A DNA stretch of 64,000 bases from Ecdyonurus torrentis (GCA_949318235.1 OX439132.1:20848217-20912216); one strand, 5' to 3'. Shown: positions 14,491-34,013, numbered from the stretch's first letter. Numbers and translations are program-made. Notes: generated from the letters alone by a model not told the origin.

Positions 14491-15686
14491 TGCAATTGCA
14501 AAAGCAAAGTGTAGATACTAACTCTGTTTTGTGGTGTGGTAATTTGTTGTATTACTCTTGTTTCTGTAGCATTTCTACAATAACATATTAAAAAGCAAGC
14601 CTAAAAAATAGTTTATTTGGAGAGGGAATAAATCCAGTTGCCTACCTGAATGTATAATTTTTGTCTTCCATATATTTTTTTGGTGGTGATAGTTTTGTTT
14701 AACTATATTGGCCGATGTCCACTTGACCTTGAAAAATATTTATTTCTGCAAATGACCCGAAATGCAAAAATCCAAAATTTGGGGTCAATCCAAGGAAAGG
14801 TCAAGTAGACATCATCCAATAGAGTGGAACAATGTTGATATATAAATCTATATGAAAGTGTATCAAATTTCTAGTGCCTATAATATTATACAAGGCATTG
14901 AAATTGTATACATAGGCCTATATAGTAATTTTATTTTGAAAATACATGTTCTTCAATTAGCTTTGTTTGTAACTTTTAATTTACATGATACAATATGGCA
15001 GGTTATTTTTGTACTTGAACTATTAAAAATTAAAGGTTAGTTCCATAGACCATCAGTAAAGCAATGGCAAGTTGCAAGTAAAATATTGCTGTATACAATG
15101 AATACAAGAAAAACTGTCCCATGTTAGCAGACAAAATATTATTAATGGTTAAGTTTTTTTTTTTTTTTTTTAATTTAATTTTATTTTATTTTTTTATTAT
15201 TATTATTGGAGCAAGGAAACAGGGTTTACATGTATTATCATTTTTTTTTATGTAGTTTGGAGCAACAAAATACATAAAAAAAAGAAAAGATTTTCAAGCA
15301 TCAACACTATTTAATCATTACTATTTAAGTCTTTATTACCCCAGACACCATATCTGCAAATTTATTAAACTTACTAGTACTTGAATAATTCAGAAACTTG
15401 ATTCTAATACTAAGTTATAAACTCATTTTAAACATGAAATTTGTGTGATTTGCAGGTGCAGTTAAGTCGAGCAAGAGCAGCTGCTCAGGCATGTCACGGA
15501 GACGTCACTTTGCAGTTTCTTAAATCTGCATTCTTCCACCTGGTGACTGACAACAGTCAGGGAGCCACTGCGGCCACCAAGAGTCACTGGAAAGCCATTC
15601 AGTCAATCCTTGGCTTCAGCCTGGAGGAATGTCAAGCCATGGATAATGCTCTTACAACTGGGACCTTCCCTGGTGGTGCATGGTAA
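5557..15686 (+). CDS. Coiled-coil protein with C-terminal GRIP-like domain, quick-to-court-like (3' part)
   Basis: Six coding exons join in frame: 5557-5838, 6319-6436, 7488-7663, 8135-8695, 9322-9414 and 15456-15686, all with GT-AG borders. They give about 486 residues; the 5' end lies upstream. The N-terminal part is Ser/Arg/Thr-rich and low in complexity (residues 1-190). A heptad-like stretch opens exon 4 ([20 protein letters not shown]), followed by a polar, acidic linker. The last exon holds a compact helical domain ([14 protein letters not shown] then [15 protein letters not shown]) that resembles GRIP domains, which bind Arl1-type GTPases on trans-Golgi membranes; the usual GRIP tyrosine seems to be phenylalanine here. 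Family knowledge: insect quick-to-court is a coiled-coil protein linked to male courtship. I base the match on general resemblance, so orthology is moderate. The reading frame stops at TAA 15684-15686, but an alternative last exon exists at 17539. Confidence 0.75.
6074..6179. mobile_element. Decayed copy of the 5180 MITE
   Basis: It shares the same inner sequence (TTTGGAGACATGAA and the AATCTGAC/GTCAGATT termini) with the copy at 5180-5279, but with mismatched ends. TA remains only on the left. It lies inside an intron of the coiled-coil gene. Confidence 0.7.
6508..6757 (+). repeat. Possible tRNA-derived SINE
   Basis: GAGGCACAGTGATTAG resembles a tRNA-like A box near the left end, followed by a non-coding tail that continues for about 200 bp without inverted repeats. 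No clear B box or A-rich tail is visible, so this is tentative. Confidence 0.3.
7007..7211. mobile_element. 205-bp MITE with about 60-bp inverted termini
   Basis: The left end (GAGGGTTACGCGGCATTTCG) and the reverse complement of the right end (GAGGGGTACGCGGCATTTCG) match over about 60 bp with few differences. It lies just after a poly-A/GAA tract. The target duplication is unclear. Confidence 0.8.
7684..7990 (+). repeat. Probable tRNA-derived SINE in an intron
   Basis: TTGTGGCGCAGTGGCATGAG fits a tRNA A box, and GCGTTCGTTTC about 40 bp later is close to a B box. An unrelated, moderately GC-rich body follows. It begins about 20 bp after an exon end (7663). Related copies would be needed to confirm it. 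Confidence 0.5.
9805..10197. mobile_element. MITE, AAGGGCC...GGCCCTT family, copy 1 (rearranged)
   Basis: Its termini resemble those at 17890-18003 and 21271-21370: AGCAAGGGCCTCACCATAGT on the left, and ATGGTAATGCCCTTGCT then CCTATCCTTTTCTTT on the right. Inside are a second hairpin (about 9958-10022, arms AGTCCTTACAAACTCGGAG) and ATT/TAA triplet runs. Confidence 0.6.
10974..13680. mobile_element. Non-autonomous hAT-type element with ATCCGGAT-rich terminal arrays
   Basis: The element is flanked by a perfect 8-bp direct repeat, GTACCATA (10966-10973 and 13681-13688), and its ends are TAGAGCTG and CAGCTCTA, both hAT hallmarks. About 350 bp inside each end are tandem units of about 26 bp alternating ATCCGGATAA and AACGGATAATTTTT, in opposite orientation at the two ends. 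The element is therefore a giant foldback made of small palindromes. There is no transposase. It was itself the target of the element at 12027-12920. It lies in the intron 9415-15455. Confidence 0.9.
12027..12920. mobile_element. hAT-type element nested inside the 10974-13680 element
   Basis: The ends are CAGGGTCGGCCTGG and CCAGGCCGACCCTG, with a perfect 8-bp duplication ATTTTTAC (12019-12026 and 12921-12928). The interior has homopolymer runs and no convincing ORF. Near its right end it shares GGGGCGTGGCC and GCCTGCGGCGC words with the element at 16306-17225, so the two are probably related subfamilies. Confidence 0.9.
13792..13910. repeat. Near-perfect 119-bp palindrome
   Basis: Arms of about 56 bp (TTGATATTGGTTTATCGG and TACCCTGGCGCCACAGTATA, mirrored) pair around a 7-base loop near 13851. 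A direct repeat AATGTTGTATAT occurs on both sides (about 13752 and 13911) and may be a target duplication, though the left copy is about 28 bp away from the arm. Confidence 0.8.
14130..14317. mobile_element. 188-bp MITE with GCTCTGGCTG/CAGCTAGAGC ends
   Basis: The outer ends (GCTCTGGCTGCGCCCAA and, reversed, GCTCTAGCTGTGCCCAA) and inner words (AAGGGTGTACTTGCATTT on both strands) are inverted. It sits against a (TA)n tract on the right. Confidence 0.7.
14320..14482. repeat. (TA)n microsatellite with two TAGGC interruptions
   Basis: About 160 bp of TA dinucleotide with TAGGCTATA at about 14377 and again at about 14392. It is in an intron and gives Tyr-Ile pseudo-ORFs on both strands. Confidence 0.95.
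14708..14819. mobile_element. 112-bp TA-flanked MITE
   Basis: The termini TTGGCCGATGTCCACTTGAC and the reverse complement of GTCAAGTAGACATCATCCAA are inverted with few mismatches. TA flanks both sides (14706-14707 and 14820-14821), typical of Tc1/mariner. Confidence 0.75.
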
Positions 15687-16305
15687 TTCTATTTTTTAGG
15701 TGCTAAATATTGTAAAGCTTGTTATCAGTGCTTTTGATTCAAACATATCAGTAAGCTGTATTATTATTATTGTGGCTTGTTAATGTTATTTCTGGCCAAA
15801 CTTATGTATATAGTACGTATAATAATGTTAAGAAATTAACATTACTTGTCTTTAACGTAAGAAATAGTTGAAATACTGTTATAGGCCAGACCAATCTAAT
15901 CCTGTTCTCTAACAGTAATGAATAATAATAATAAAATATACAAAGATAATATATAAACCATTTCAAGCCTAACTATCCCTTCAAAATTAACCAATTGAGG
16001 AATTAAAAGCATTGGAGAATGCTCTAAATGCGTGAGGAAGCCTACGAAGCTGTAATTTATACTGTATTTCAACAACCTTTTCTATCGTTTCCTACACATA
16101 AAATAGCCTATAGTTAAATTATTTTCCTTGTTTTACTGTATTGTAATCGTAAATGCTTTTTTTTTTTTTTTATTATTATTTTTTTAAGGCGTTAAGACAG
16201 TGTATAGAAAATTCAGCTATGTTAATACAACAAACTCCATGTATTTTTAGGTCTTCCATGATAATCATGTTTGTAGTCAATACATTGTATGTAGAGTATA
16301 AGAGT

Positions 16306-17225
16306 CAGGGGCGGATCCAGGGGGGGGGGGGTGGGGGCGACCCCCCCCCCCAAAATGGCCCACGTGGGTGGAAAAAAATGAGCAAAAATTGAAAAAAAAA
16401 AAGTCCATTAAAAAAATTTTTTGCGCCTTCGGCGCAACTTTTATTACTGAATAAGCGTTTGAATCCTGACTATATAACAAACAATTATTTTTTTAACATC
16501 CCCTTAGTTGTCATGTCATCAGGGTAATATCAGAGATATAGTTCTGTTAATACTTGGACATTCACGAAATATTTTGCTTGCGATAAGAACTAAAAAAAAA
16601 AAAAAAAAAAAAAAAACTTTAGTGTAAATTTTATAATTTTATCTCAAAATATTTTTCCATCCAAATATAAGTTATGTTTTACAATATATCATAATAGTTT
16701 TAAAAAGTGCAAAACAATTTTTAGTAAATTGGGATACAAAAAAAAATAATAAAAAAAAAAAAATAAAAAAAAAAACATTTTAATAATAATACATACACAA
16801 TATTAATAGTTTATTTTTTAAATTTTGCCCTTTTTGTTTTCAAGATTTTTTTTTTCAATGAAATAACATTAATAATTTATTGCATATTTGATTGTAAGGA
16901 GAATGGAAATAAAAGAAAAAATTTTTTTGAAGAGATCAAAATAGAAAATATTCCAGAAATAATTTTGTCTTACTTTTACTTCTTTTTTGCTTATACATAA
17001 AAAAAAAGGAAAAAAAAAAGAGAAAAACTACCAAATCAAAAATTTTGCAATTCAAGAATATTTTTTCAAAGGCATACTAATTTTGCAATTTTTTCCAAAA
17101 AGGGGCGTGGCCAAATAAAATTTTGCGCCTGCGGCGCGCATCCCCCCTACCCCAGTCCTTCATCATTATTTTCCTGGGGGATCGCCCCCCCCCCCCCCCA
17201 AACAAAACTCCTGGATCCGCCCCTG
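16306..17225. mobile_element. 920-bp non-autonomous hAT-type element
   Basis: The termini CAGGGGCGGATCCAG and CTGGATCCGCCCCTG are perfect inverted repeats, with a perfect 8-bp duplication ATAAGAGT (16298-16305 and 17226-17233). G and C homopolymers lie just inside the ends, and poly-A-rich sequence fills the interior. There is no transposase. The left 180 bp recurs at 62797-63000. The element lies between the last in-frame exon and the candidate alternative last exon of the coiled-coil gene. Confidence 0.93.
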
Positions 17226-17538
17226 ATAAGAGTATGAGTAAAGTTTTTATAATTATGCAACACACATATAATTTGTTAACCTCAATTTCTAGATCTAGAA
17301 GATACCAAGTACTCTCGTGAATTTATTTCTGTACTATTGCAGCATTGCAGTATTGAAAACATCACTCAAATAACAAAGCAATCGTAACTTCTCAAAAATG
17401 AAAAATAAAATAAAAATAAATAAATAAAAAAGGGGGTGGGGGGCGGGGAAGGAGAGTGCTTGGAAAATTTCTAGAATACTTTGCCTCATTGTTGTATTAA
17501 CATGTGCTCAAAATCTTTATCTTCATTATGATTTTCAG

Positions 17539-17584
17539 GCGTAGAAATCCATATTTTCCAAGAAGATCAAATTCGCCATTCTAA
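17539..17584 (+). CDS. Candidate alternative last exon of the coiled-coil gene
   Basis: A good acceptor (ATTTTCAG, ending 17538) precedes an exon that, joined to a GTAATT donor at 15683 (gcatg|GTAATT), restores the TGG codon in frame. It adds about 15 residues, RRNPYFPRRSNSPF, ending at TAA 17582-17584. Without this splice the protein ends at TGG-TAA, where the stop is made by the donor bases themselves. The basic tail would follow the GRIP-like domain. This is inferred from splice signals and phase only. Confidence 0.5.
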
Positions 17585-17889
17585 TTATAAGTTACACTGC
17601 AATAAGTTCTACAATTCTAATACTGACTATAAAAATAATACAGTACGTACTACTAAATGGCTAAAATAAAATTACTAAAAGTGTTGAATTATAAAATGTT
17701 TAATCAAATATGAATTTTGTCAAAGTTCGTGATAACAAGATTTAAATTAACCAGCCCTTATCACAAGAATAAAATATGGTGCTGTGTATAGAAATTGCAT
17801 TGTTTGGCTAAGATTCCATTTTTCTGCAGTTTAAATATTTTATCAATTTGAGGAAAAATATAATAAATAAAAATAAACGTGGTTAGGAT

Positions 17890-18003
17890 CAATGATAAAG
17901 AAAAGAATAGAAATACCAACAAGGATTTTAACTCTACCACGTGAGACCTCAACCTCTCCTATTGTGGTAAGGCCCTTGCTGGTATTTCTATCCTTTTCTT
18001 TTT
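17890..18003. mobile_element. MITE, AAGGGCC...GGCCCTT family, copy 2
   Basis: AAAGAATAGAAATACCAACA on the left mirrors TGCTGGTATTTCTATCCTTT on the right, and the inner CTACCACGTGAG mirrors TATTGTGGTAAGG. It shares its ends with the copies near 9805-10197 and 21271-21370. Confidence 0.75.
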
Positions 18004-18665
18004 TGTTTAAATATTTTAGATCTTTTTATATTCCTATAGGTCTAGTTGCAAAATATTAGAGTGATACAGCATTGAAATACAATGCTGCAGAGGAATCGTA
18101 TTTTTAAAACTATAATAATTATTATGAAATTTATTTCTTTGCTTCTTGGCAGCTATTTATATTCTTTAAATAATTATTTTGCTTTTGGTGGAAATGCAAT
18201 AACATAAGAAAATGTGTAGCTATTTACTATTCACATTTAATGTCCTATGTAAATTATACAATGAATAAGAAAAAGACTTGCAAATAAATGAATATAAAAG
18301 AGGTCAATGGAAATATTGTAAAACAATGATTTAGATGTGTGTATTGTTTATTATTATTATACCTTTAAATAATAGTAATGGTGCTATTTTGATTGATTTT
18401 TACATGCTGAGTCCGTCAAAGATTAAATGCCAATTTTGTTTTGTTTTTAAAAAAATACGACTGCTTGAAATGAGTGACTAAATTAAGTTGTACTAATATT
18501 TTTAAATATAAAAAAGGGTAAAGTTCTAAAATATTAGAGAAAAGAATTTATTTATGGGGGGGGGGGGGGGATAAAAAAATAACACTAATAAATAAAAAGG
18601 AATTGAAAGAAATATTATGATATGTAATACACTACAAGTTGAAAAACTTAATGTAATCATATGTA

Positions 18666-18781
18666 CAACTCTGGACGAAAGTTTGAGAACGATTTGCATG
18701 GGCAACCCACAACTCCACTATGTGCTATAAGAAAACTTAGCGGCTGCCGCAGCACTGTTCTTATACTTTTGTCCAGAAGTG
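18666..18781. mobile_element. 116-bp TA-flanked MITE
   Basis: The left terminus CAACTCTGGACGAAAGTTTG and the reverse complement of the right terminus (CACTTCTGGACAAAAGTATA) are imperfect inverted repeats. They are flanked by TA at 18664-18665 and 18782-18783. Confidence 0.75.
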
Positions 18782-19660
18782 TACATGCAAGTATAATATG
18801 CATGTATTGTGTATGCATACTGATTACTGATGGTCTTATCATAAACTTTACATCAAAGGAGATGCCACTTTGAAAACAAAGATGCTGGAAATTGAGTTAA
18901 GCTAGTGCTACGTTGCCAGCTTATGCAGCACCTGTATTAAATATTATCATTATTTAAATACATAACTTATATTTTTACTTTGCAAAAAGAAACAAAAAGT
19001 ATGCAAATGTATCGTGAACTGGCAGCTTAACACTTATTATTAGCTCAACTCAACTTTTAACCTTCTTTGTTTTAAGGCAGCGTAATTCTCTTTTGATGCT
19101 TATGCAGACTGTCAGTGAATTTATGTGTGTTCTATATAACTGGTGAAAAAAAAATAGAGCTTAAACAAATAATAAATGTAAGAAATGTCCAGATTGTTGC
19201 TAGAAGAGTTTTTATTATTTATTCTGTGTGCTTTTTAAAAATAAAATAATTATTGTAATAAATATTTGCTTATTATAATTATTATTATTATTATTGCAAT
19301 TTAATAGCAACTATTAAATAAAGCAAATAATGTAATGTTAATTTATATACTTTGTGCTAAAATAACATTATTTATCAAATTTTGCACTTATATGCTATTC
19401 ACACATTTTTACAGTATCTTACTGTTTTTCATAACTTCTTTTGTTTTCTATGCTATAGGTTCACTATCTACTTAAATTAAATAACATTTAAAGAAATAAT
19501 AATACTTTCACTACTTATACTTAAAAAAAAAATTTCACTGCACATGTCCATACATGAAATTTTAATTATATTTAATCGCTCTAATTATAATTAAGCTTCT
19601 AGCACACTTGTGGTTTTATTAAAATATGCAAAATAATAATGCTGGCATTGTACCGGTATG

Positions 19661-19701
<41 letters not shown>

Positions 19702-19984
19702 ATGCATTATAATTATGGTAATTACATCCTTAAAATGTCATACTACTTACAATTTTTTTATACTTTTTTATTGAACTTAACTTTTGGTTTCTAACTTTTC
19801 TCCCTATATTTTTATAATCTTACATTAGCTATAACAGATAAACATTATAAGTAACGGGAATGCTTTACTGATATTTTCAATGCTGAGTACCATAAGTGCA
19901 AGTACCTTTAGTAAAATTTGATTTTTTTATTTTATTTTATTTTATTTATTTTTTTTTTTTTTTGTATTTTTAGTATGCTGTTGA

Positions 19985-20170
19985 ATTTTGTAAAATAAGG
20001 GAAAAACATTGTGGTTGATATATATATTAAAAAATTAATGATAGAAAATAGAAGAAGAGAGATTAGAGCACATTGAATTTAAAATTAATAAAACGCAAAG
20101 ATTCTCTACTTAAGAGAATCTGTGTGTTTTATTAATATCAAAATCAACATGCTCAAATTTATCATCTGTT
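19985..20170. repeat. Dispersed repeat with an AGATTCTCT hairpin
   Basis: ATTAATAAAACGCAAAGATT pairs with AATCTGTGTGTTTTATTAAT around a short TTAAG loop near 20107. The left 120 bp (GGTTGATATAT, a GAGAGA tract, AAACGCAAAGATTCTCTA) recurs degraded at 33610-33750, which shows this is an interspersed family. Confidence 0.6.
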
Positions 20171-20499
20171 AATTTCTATTATTCATTTTATCTTTAATTT
20201 TTTAAGATATTATGTTTTTAAATTGACCATTTAATTAGTTTAGACTTTTTTAAATTTATATTTTTATTTGTATGATTAATTTGTTACATCTTTTAATTTA
20301 TGAAAATTTTAAACTTCTTAGCTTTTGAGCTAAAATAATATTTATTCCTCCATAAAGTGCTATTTTATGTGCATAAAATATCATTGCATATATGTAAACA
20401 CAGTTAGAAAAATGTTTTTGATGATATGATTTCCTAATTTCATTTATTCATTAAAACTAGCTTTTTGTTACATTGAAAATGTTTATACCTTTTGTTATT

Positions 20500-20667
20500 G
20501 GGGACCATGTCCTTCACATGTCTTCCAACTCTGGGCACTTTTTGTAATCCACACAATGGCACGTGAACTACAATGTTAAGCTTACAGGGCTTTATAGTAC
20601 CAGGTGACACTCATATTGCCATTTCTATAGCAAAAGGAGTTGAAAGACATGTGAGGGACATTGTATT
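20500..20667. mobile_element. 168-bp MITE
   Basis: The left end (GACCATGTCCTTCACATGTC) and the reverse complement of the right end (TACAATGTCCCTCACATGTC) form about 33-bp imperfect inverted termini. No target duplication was confirmed. Confidence 0.7.
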
Positions 20668-21270
20668 GAGGAGGTACTATTTATAATCAATACCACTAAA
20701 AATAAAAATATATGCCTATCCTATAAACTTTAAATTTGTTACACTGCTGCATTTTTTTTTCCTGTATTGTTGCATACAGCATATTGTAGAATGATGTTGT
20801 TCTTAAAGTTTAAAAAACAGGTTGTGAATTCTCATATAATTAAAACATACCTATTTGTACCTCTACTTGATAGCTATAGATTAATACAATTTGTGTGCTA
20901 TTATATTTACCAATCCATCAATGTTGTACTTCTGTTATTGAAAATGAAAACTGATTGGATAAAGACTGATTGATACTTGGAAAAGTGGGGAGGGGGAATT
21001 ATACGGATTTATCATTTTAATTGTTCTGCTTGCCATTTGTCCTCAAAACTGTGTTAAATTAAACTTGGTGATTGTATAAGCTGTAAAAACAAGTGCAAAT
21101 ATTTTTGCTCTTGTTTAAAAAATATATGGAAATAAAAGTCAAGCAGACTTACATTAATTTGCATCTATTATATGTGCCACACTAATAAGTTTCTATGAAA
21201 TGCCTGTATATCTATTTGATGTAATTAATAAGGAAAGGTAAAAACCATTTCGGTTTGAATTAATAATCAA

Positions 21271-21370
21271 AGGAAAGGATAGAAGAAACCAACAGGCACC
21301 TTACCTTGATGACATCACCGTGACCTCATCGTGGTAAGGCGCCTGTTGGTTTCTCCAATCTTTTCCTTTG
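21271..21370. mobile_element. MITE, AAGGGCC...GGCCCTT family, copy 3
   Basis: AAGGAAAGGATAGAAGAAAC and GTTTCTCCAATCTTTTCCTT are inverted, with inner CAACAGGCACCTTACC against GGTAAGGCGCCTGTTG. It is a compact palindrome of about 100 bp. Confidence 0.8.
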
Positions 21371-22339
21371 TATATCTATTTAAAATGATGACCTTAGACA
21401 ATAACAATAATTTATATTTGGTTAATGAAAGTAAAATAAAGGTCTGCATGTGGCACAGTTAATATAATATTTCTCACATTATGATACCTCTAAAACCTTG
21501 TTTTTTTTTAATGTTTATTATTCATGTTTCAATAATATTTGTATTCATTTTATATTGGATTGAAAACTTATACAGTACTAATTGAAAATGGGATTATATA
21601 GGTGCAGGCTTATATTATTTTTTCCCCATTTGTATTTGTTCATTTATATAATCAATAATTATTAAAGTACAATACAGCAATTCATCTTAATGTTCCAATC
21701 AGTAGGACAATATATAAGTTCCTCTTGGATGAGATGTAGCATATTAAAACTATATACTTTAAAGTTAATTAACATTTAGTGAAATAATTATTGCCATTTA
21801 ATCCAGGTGGCGCTTAAAATTTTACTGATTGTAACATATTAAGATAAATATTGTATTGTGCAGTTTGACATATGGAAGAAATTTGAATTGTCCCTATTAT
21901 TTTTATCTAAGTTTCTCAATTTTTCACTTATAATATAAAATATAATTTCCCAGAAATTAGTCTGTAAATTTAAAATGATGCTCTTGAGTATATGGTTGTA
22001 TCTGTGTTAAATTTTTGTCTTCAGTAAAATAAAATATTTTTGAATTACTAAAGAACTTATGTTTTATGTTCAAAATTCTATCTAAAAAGTATGTCTATAA
22101 TAATTGTTAAAAGAATAAAAATTCGTTTTAACATCATTTTTTTTATACATAAATTTTCTACTTATAAACTTAATGACCATTTGACAGAAACAATTGAACT
22201 AGAAAAATAACCATACTCCCTCAATATAAGTATATATTATAATATAATACCCCATAATAAATCTCTTACGTCTTCCATCTAAAGCTCAGATATATATCTT
22301 CAGCTCAGCAGATTAACCATAACAGAAAACTGGCGTTTG

Positions 22340-22538
22340 CCCCCCCCCCCCCCCCCTCCCAAGGTAAAATATTCAGTATTTTTTAATCTATTTATTATTG
22401 GACCACCGCACAAGCCTCCACTAACCCCTTTTACCTTGATTGAGTACGTGTGACTGCATAGTTGCAGTTTTATATTATATTATATTTATATATCATATTT
22501 TAATGTACTGTATTTGCGGGGGGGGGGGGGGGGGGGGG
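22340..22538. repeat. Poly-C (17) and poly-G (21) runs 160 bp apart
   Basis: An uninterrupted C run (22340-22356) and G run (22518-22538) lie close together on the same strand. They could pair with each other or form quadruplex/i-motif structures. Run lengths in the assembly may be unreliable. Confidence 0.85.
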
Positions 22539-23475
22539 TATATTGATGTTTAATTTTTTTTCTTTTACTTATAATATATAAGCAACACACACAAAAAATA
22601 ATACTAAACATAAATGAATAAGATAAATAAATTTATAATTCCACATACCCTTTCAAGTATTAAGGGAAAAGTTATAGTTTTGGCTCATATTTAAAGTATT
22701 TTCTCAATGAAACGCATTCAATATTGCACATGCACATGCAGCAATAACGCAGCACAGCAAAGGAAATAAAAAGCAGGGATCCCTTAATTTTCTCTATATT
22801 TTTTTTCTAGTTTTATATCTTTAGCATGGGGTTTGTGCTGCATGCCCACTTTGTTTGTGGTGTAACCTACTGTTTGTAATAGCATTATTATTATTTTTGA
22901 AAATGTGTAGCATGTATTGTGTGTTTTATTCAGGTTAGGAAAATTTAAATGAAGGATAATATATAATTTTTTTCTTCTTTTTATCACCTAAAAACGGTAC
23001 CTAACCTATATAACATCCCACAGTAGATATTTGTAGTGTAGCTTATAATATTTAAGATAATTAAGCTACGTACTCTGTGTAATAACTTCCTTTTATTGGA
23101 CTCTTGGACTACCACAATAATGTGTTGGACCCAAGGAGATTTATCTCCTTGGTTGGACCCAGTAGAGGTCTCAAACTCGTCCGTTTCGACTGGTCTTATG
23201 GACCTATCTTTATTATACTATCTTGGGTTGGACCAAAAAGGTGTTGGACCATGGCAGCAGTGTGTCAGCAGGACCATGGACAACCGAACGAAAGTTTTTC
23301 ATTTTAAATGAGTTGCGCGCTTTTGGTCGAGTTATTTTCCCGCTGAATTACGATTCGAATCTGAAAAATAAAAGTTCTTTGACATGAAGGGGAAATTATT
23401 TTTTGAGTAGAAGGGGGTGAAGGAAAGAGTGAAAGTAGGGGAAGAGAGGAGAAGCGAGAAGCTAAAAGTCTAATC

Positions 23476-31171
<7,696 letters not shown>

Positions 31172-33940
31172 ACTGTGATTGAATGTGCTTGGTCTCTCTT
31201 GTATCGTGCCTATAGACAAGTCCATTATTTCTTCTCCTTTCCTTTTTAATTAGATATTTTAAAAAAGTGAAATCTAACCAGGAGAGAAAAAAATATATAT
31301 ATTATTAGTGGGAGTAGGTGGGTTATTTTAAATAAGTATTAAATTTACAGTCCTTCTATTTCAAAAGCAGGTATCACTAACCTGGCATTAAATTCAGTGG
31401 ACTTGTCTGTTACCAACGGTTTTATCCTGGAATATGAAGAGTTTTTATTTAACCACTAACTCTAAACTGTATATATGTCCAACTGCCCCACTCCCTCTAC
31501 CCCACCCTCAGGTGACTGCTGTGCATACTAAATTTAATTATTATGTATTTTTTAAATACACCCTACAACGTTGCCTTTAATTAGGGTTTGCATGATTGAA
31601 TTTTTATTTTTATCTACAATACAGCTTCAGTTTCTGCAATCAAATCATGTGTTTAAAGTGTGTATTTGCCTCTTTCTGTAATCACAGTTGTTTGATTTTC
31701 TTTTCCTTTTATCTATAAATTATAAAGTAATCATCTGACTATAGAATTTGTCACTATATAATAATGCAAAATTGTCAAGTAAGTATGTACTCTTAATATA
31801 CCAATGCATTCTATATTATTTCAAATATAATAACTATATTTTCTTACCAACTTATTCTTGGCACTTTTGTATTTATTCAGATTAAGACTTAAATTTATTT
31901 GAATAACCGTAAAATCATGGACTTCTGTGGTTTTTACATGTTAGTAAATTACTATATACTTGTAAGTAGCTAATACATGGTTATATAATTCACCTTTAAT
32001 TTAATGTGTGTATATTAAGTAATGCATATATAGAAATTTTCATAATGCAAAACAATTCTTGTTTATTTTTGTATAAAGCAGTTTTTTTCTCTCTCATTTT
32101 CATTGGTAGAGAGTTAAATATTCTTTTTATTTACTTAAAGTCTTTCCAACTTTGCTGATAAATTTTCATACCTACAAAATAAAACCAAATACTAACGTTA
32201 TATTTACATTATGTCTGTTGAAGAGAAAGTACAAGGCATTTTCACAAGTGCGTTCTTGTGAAATGAAATGCTTTACATTTTGTGAGTGAATTTCTGTTTT
32301 TAACTTAAAGTAATTCTTATTTTTGAGTTTGATTGATAAATGATGTTGAGTCCATTCATAGTCTAAATTTTTTTTCTACCCATTATTATACAGTACATCA
32401 AAAATTTAAAAATCAAATTCTTTAAGATGAATGCATGCTGATTTCTAAAAAGTCATTGTTTTCTTTTTATTTTTGGCTGGAATTTATTTTTAATATTATT
32501 TGAGGCAATCCTTCAATATAATGTAATTTTATGAAACTTGTACCCTAACCAATCAATTCAGCATTTTTTTTTCTATTTATTTAGTATTTTCATGCGTCTC
32601 AATTTATCAGAGATGCATGCTGCTAGTAATATATTTCAATTTTATGAAGGTATGTTTTTTTTTCTTTTGATGTTTGACATTACACAGTTAATTGTGTATA
32701 TAATATATTAATAGGACAAAACTGTTTAGTTTGTATTGTAACTCAAAGGGGACAAAAAAAAAAAAAAAAGTAAATAAGTAAGACCCAAGAAAATTTGGGG
32801 GTGATTTTATTGCGTTTTCTAAAAAAAGGACACCATCCTAAATCAATAGATATGTGAATTTCTAATTTTTGAGTTAAGTATTTTTAATTTATTTTTGAAA
32901 GTCTCAAAATGATGTCATGGTTGGTAACCTTTTCCTATGCCCACATACAGTACATAAGTTACCGATTGTGATGTCACTTTTCAAAAATTAATTTAAAAAA
33001 AAAAATAGAATTTTAAATATCAATTGATTCAGGACAATGTTCTCTTTTATAATATAAAATTATGCCCCCACCCCCTTTATTTTTTTAATTTTAGTCTTCC
33101 TTATTAAAGACCATTTAAGAAAATTTATATCATGCAAAAATATTAAATTTATAGACAAAATAAATGGATATGGTATTATCTACAAGCTGTAATTCAAATC
33201 AACATTTTTATTATTATTTTCCATGTAATGTGCTTGAATAGTTTAACTATTTTCTTTCCTTTGATTTACATTTACATAGTTAATTGTAATATGTCTTGTA
33301 GGTTATGAGCACACCAAGTTCAAACAAAAGTATTTTATAACTTTTGTTTGGATAACTTTTCTTAGCAGCGTGTGTATTTAAAGACAAATAAATATATGTA
33401 GGTAATAAAAAATATGTACAGATACTTCATGAAATTGAAAAAAAAAATATATATATGTGTTGTATTATTTTATATTTACAATGTTTTATTGAATAATTTT
33501 CTAGAATTGTAGCATTGAAGGCTTTGCATTACTGATCCATTTAATCAACCTATTTATGCAATTATTTTTTTAATTCATACAATTATAGTATTGTATTATT
33601 TAAATAAAAATAAGGAAAACACCATTTTGGTTGATATATTGGATGTTACAAAAATAAAAACATAATTTAATTTAATAAAAAACAGTTGAAGAGAGAGAGA
33701 GAGAAAGAGTGTGTGTGAATTCAAAAATTAAAAAACGCAAATATTCTCTAAATTAATATAATTCATTGAGACTTCGGATCAAGTGTTCTAGCGTATATAA
33801 GTGATAGATATAAGTACATATATATATAATATGTATGTCAGGATAGGAAGTTGTGGAGGTCTATCACTGCGTCAGGATAAAACATCTGTGTTGTTGGCTT
33901 ACCCCGAAAGGGATTTATAGCGTCATGATATGTATGTATG

Positions 33941-34013
<73 letters not shown>

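Larger units (their letters stand above)
17585..23475. other. Intergenic region between the coiled-coil gene and SUZ12
   Basis: I see no supportable gene. The region probably includes 3' UTR of the upstream gene at its start and the SUZ12 promoter/5' UTR at its end; purine-rich leader sequence runs from about 23390 to the ATG at 23476. The rest is AT-rich DNA with MITEs and homopolymers, listed separately. A 33-bp palindrome (AACCAAGGAGAT type) lies at about 23129-23161. Confidence 0.6.

Noticed and set aside
14106..14507. Open frames of Tyr-Ile repeats on both strands, also at 2776-3066 and 58584-58787
   Set aside because: These are (TA)n microsatellites read through in frame.
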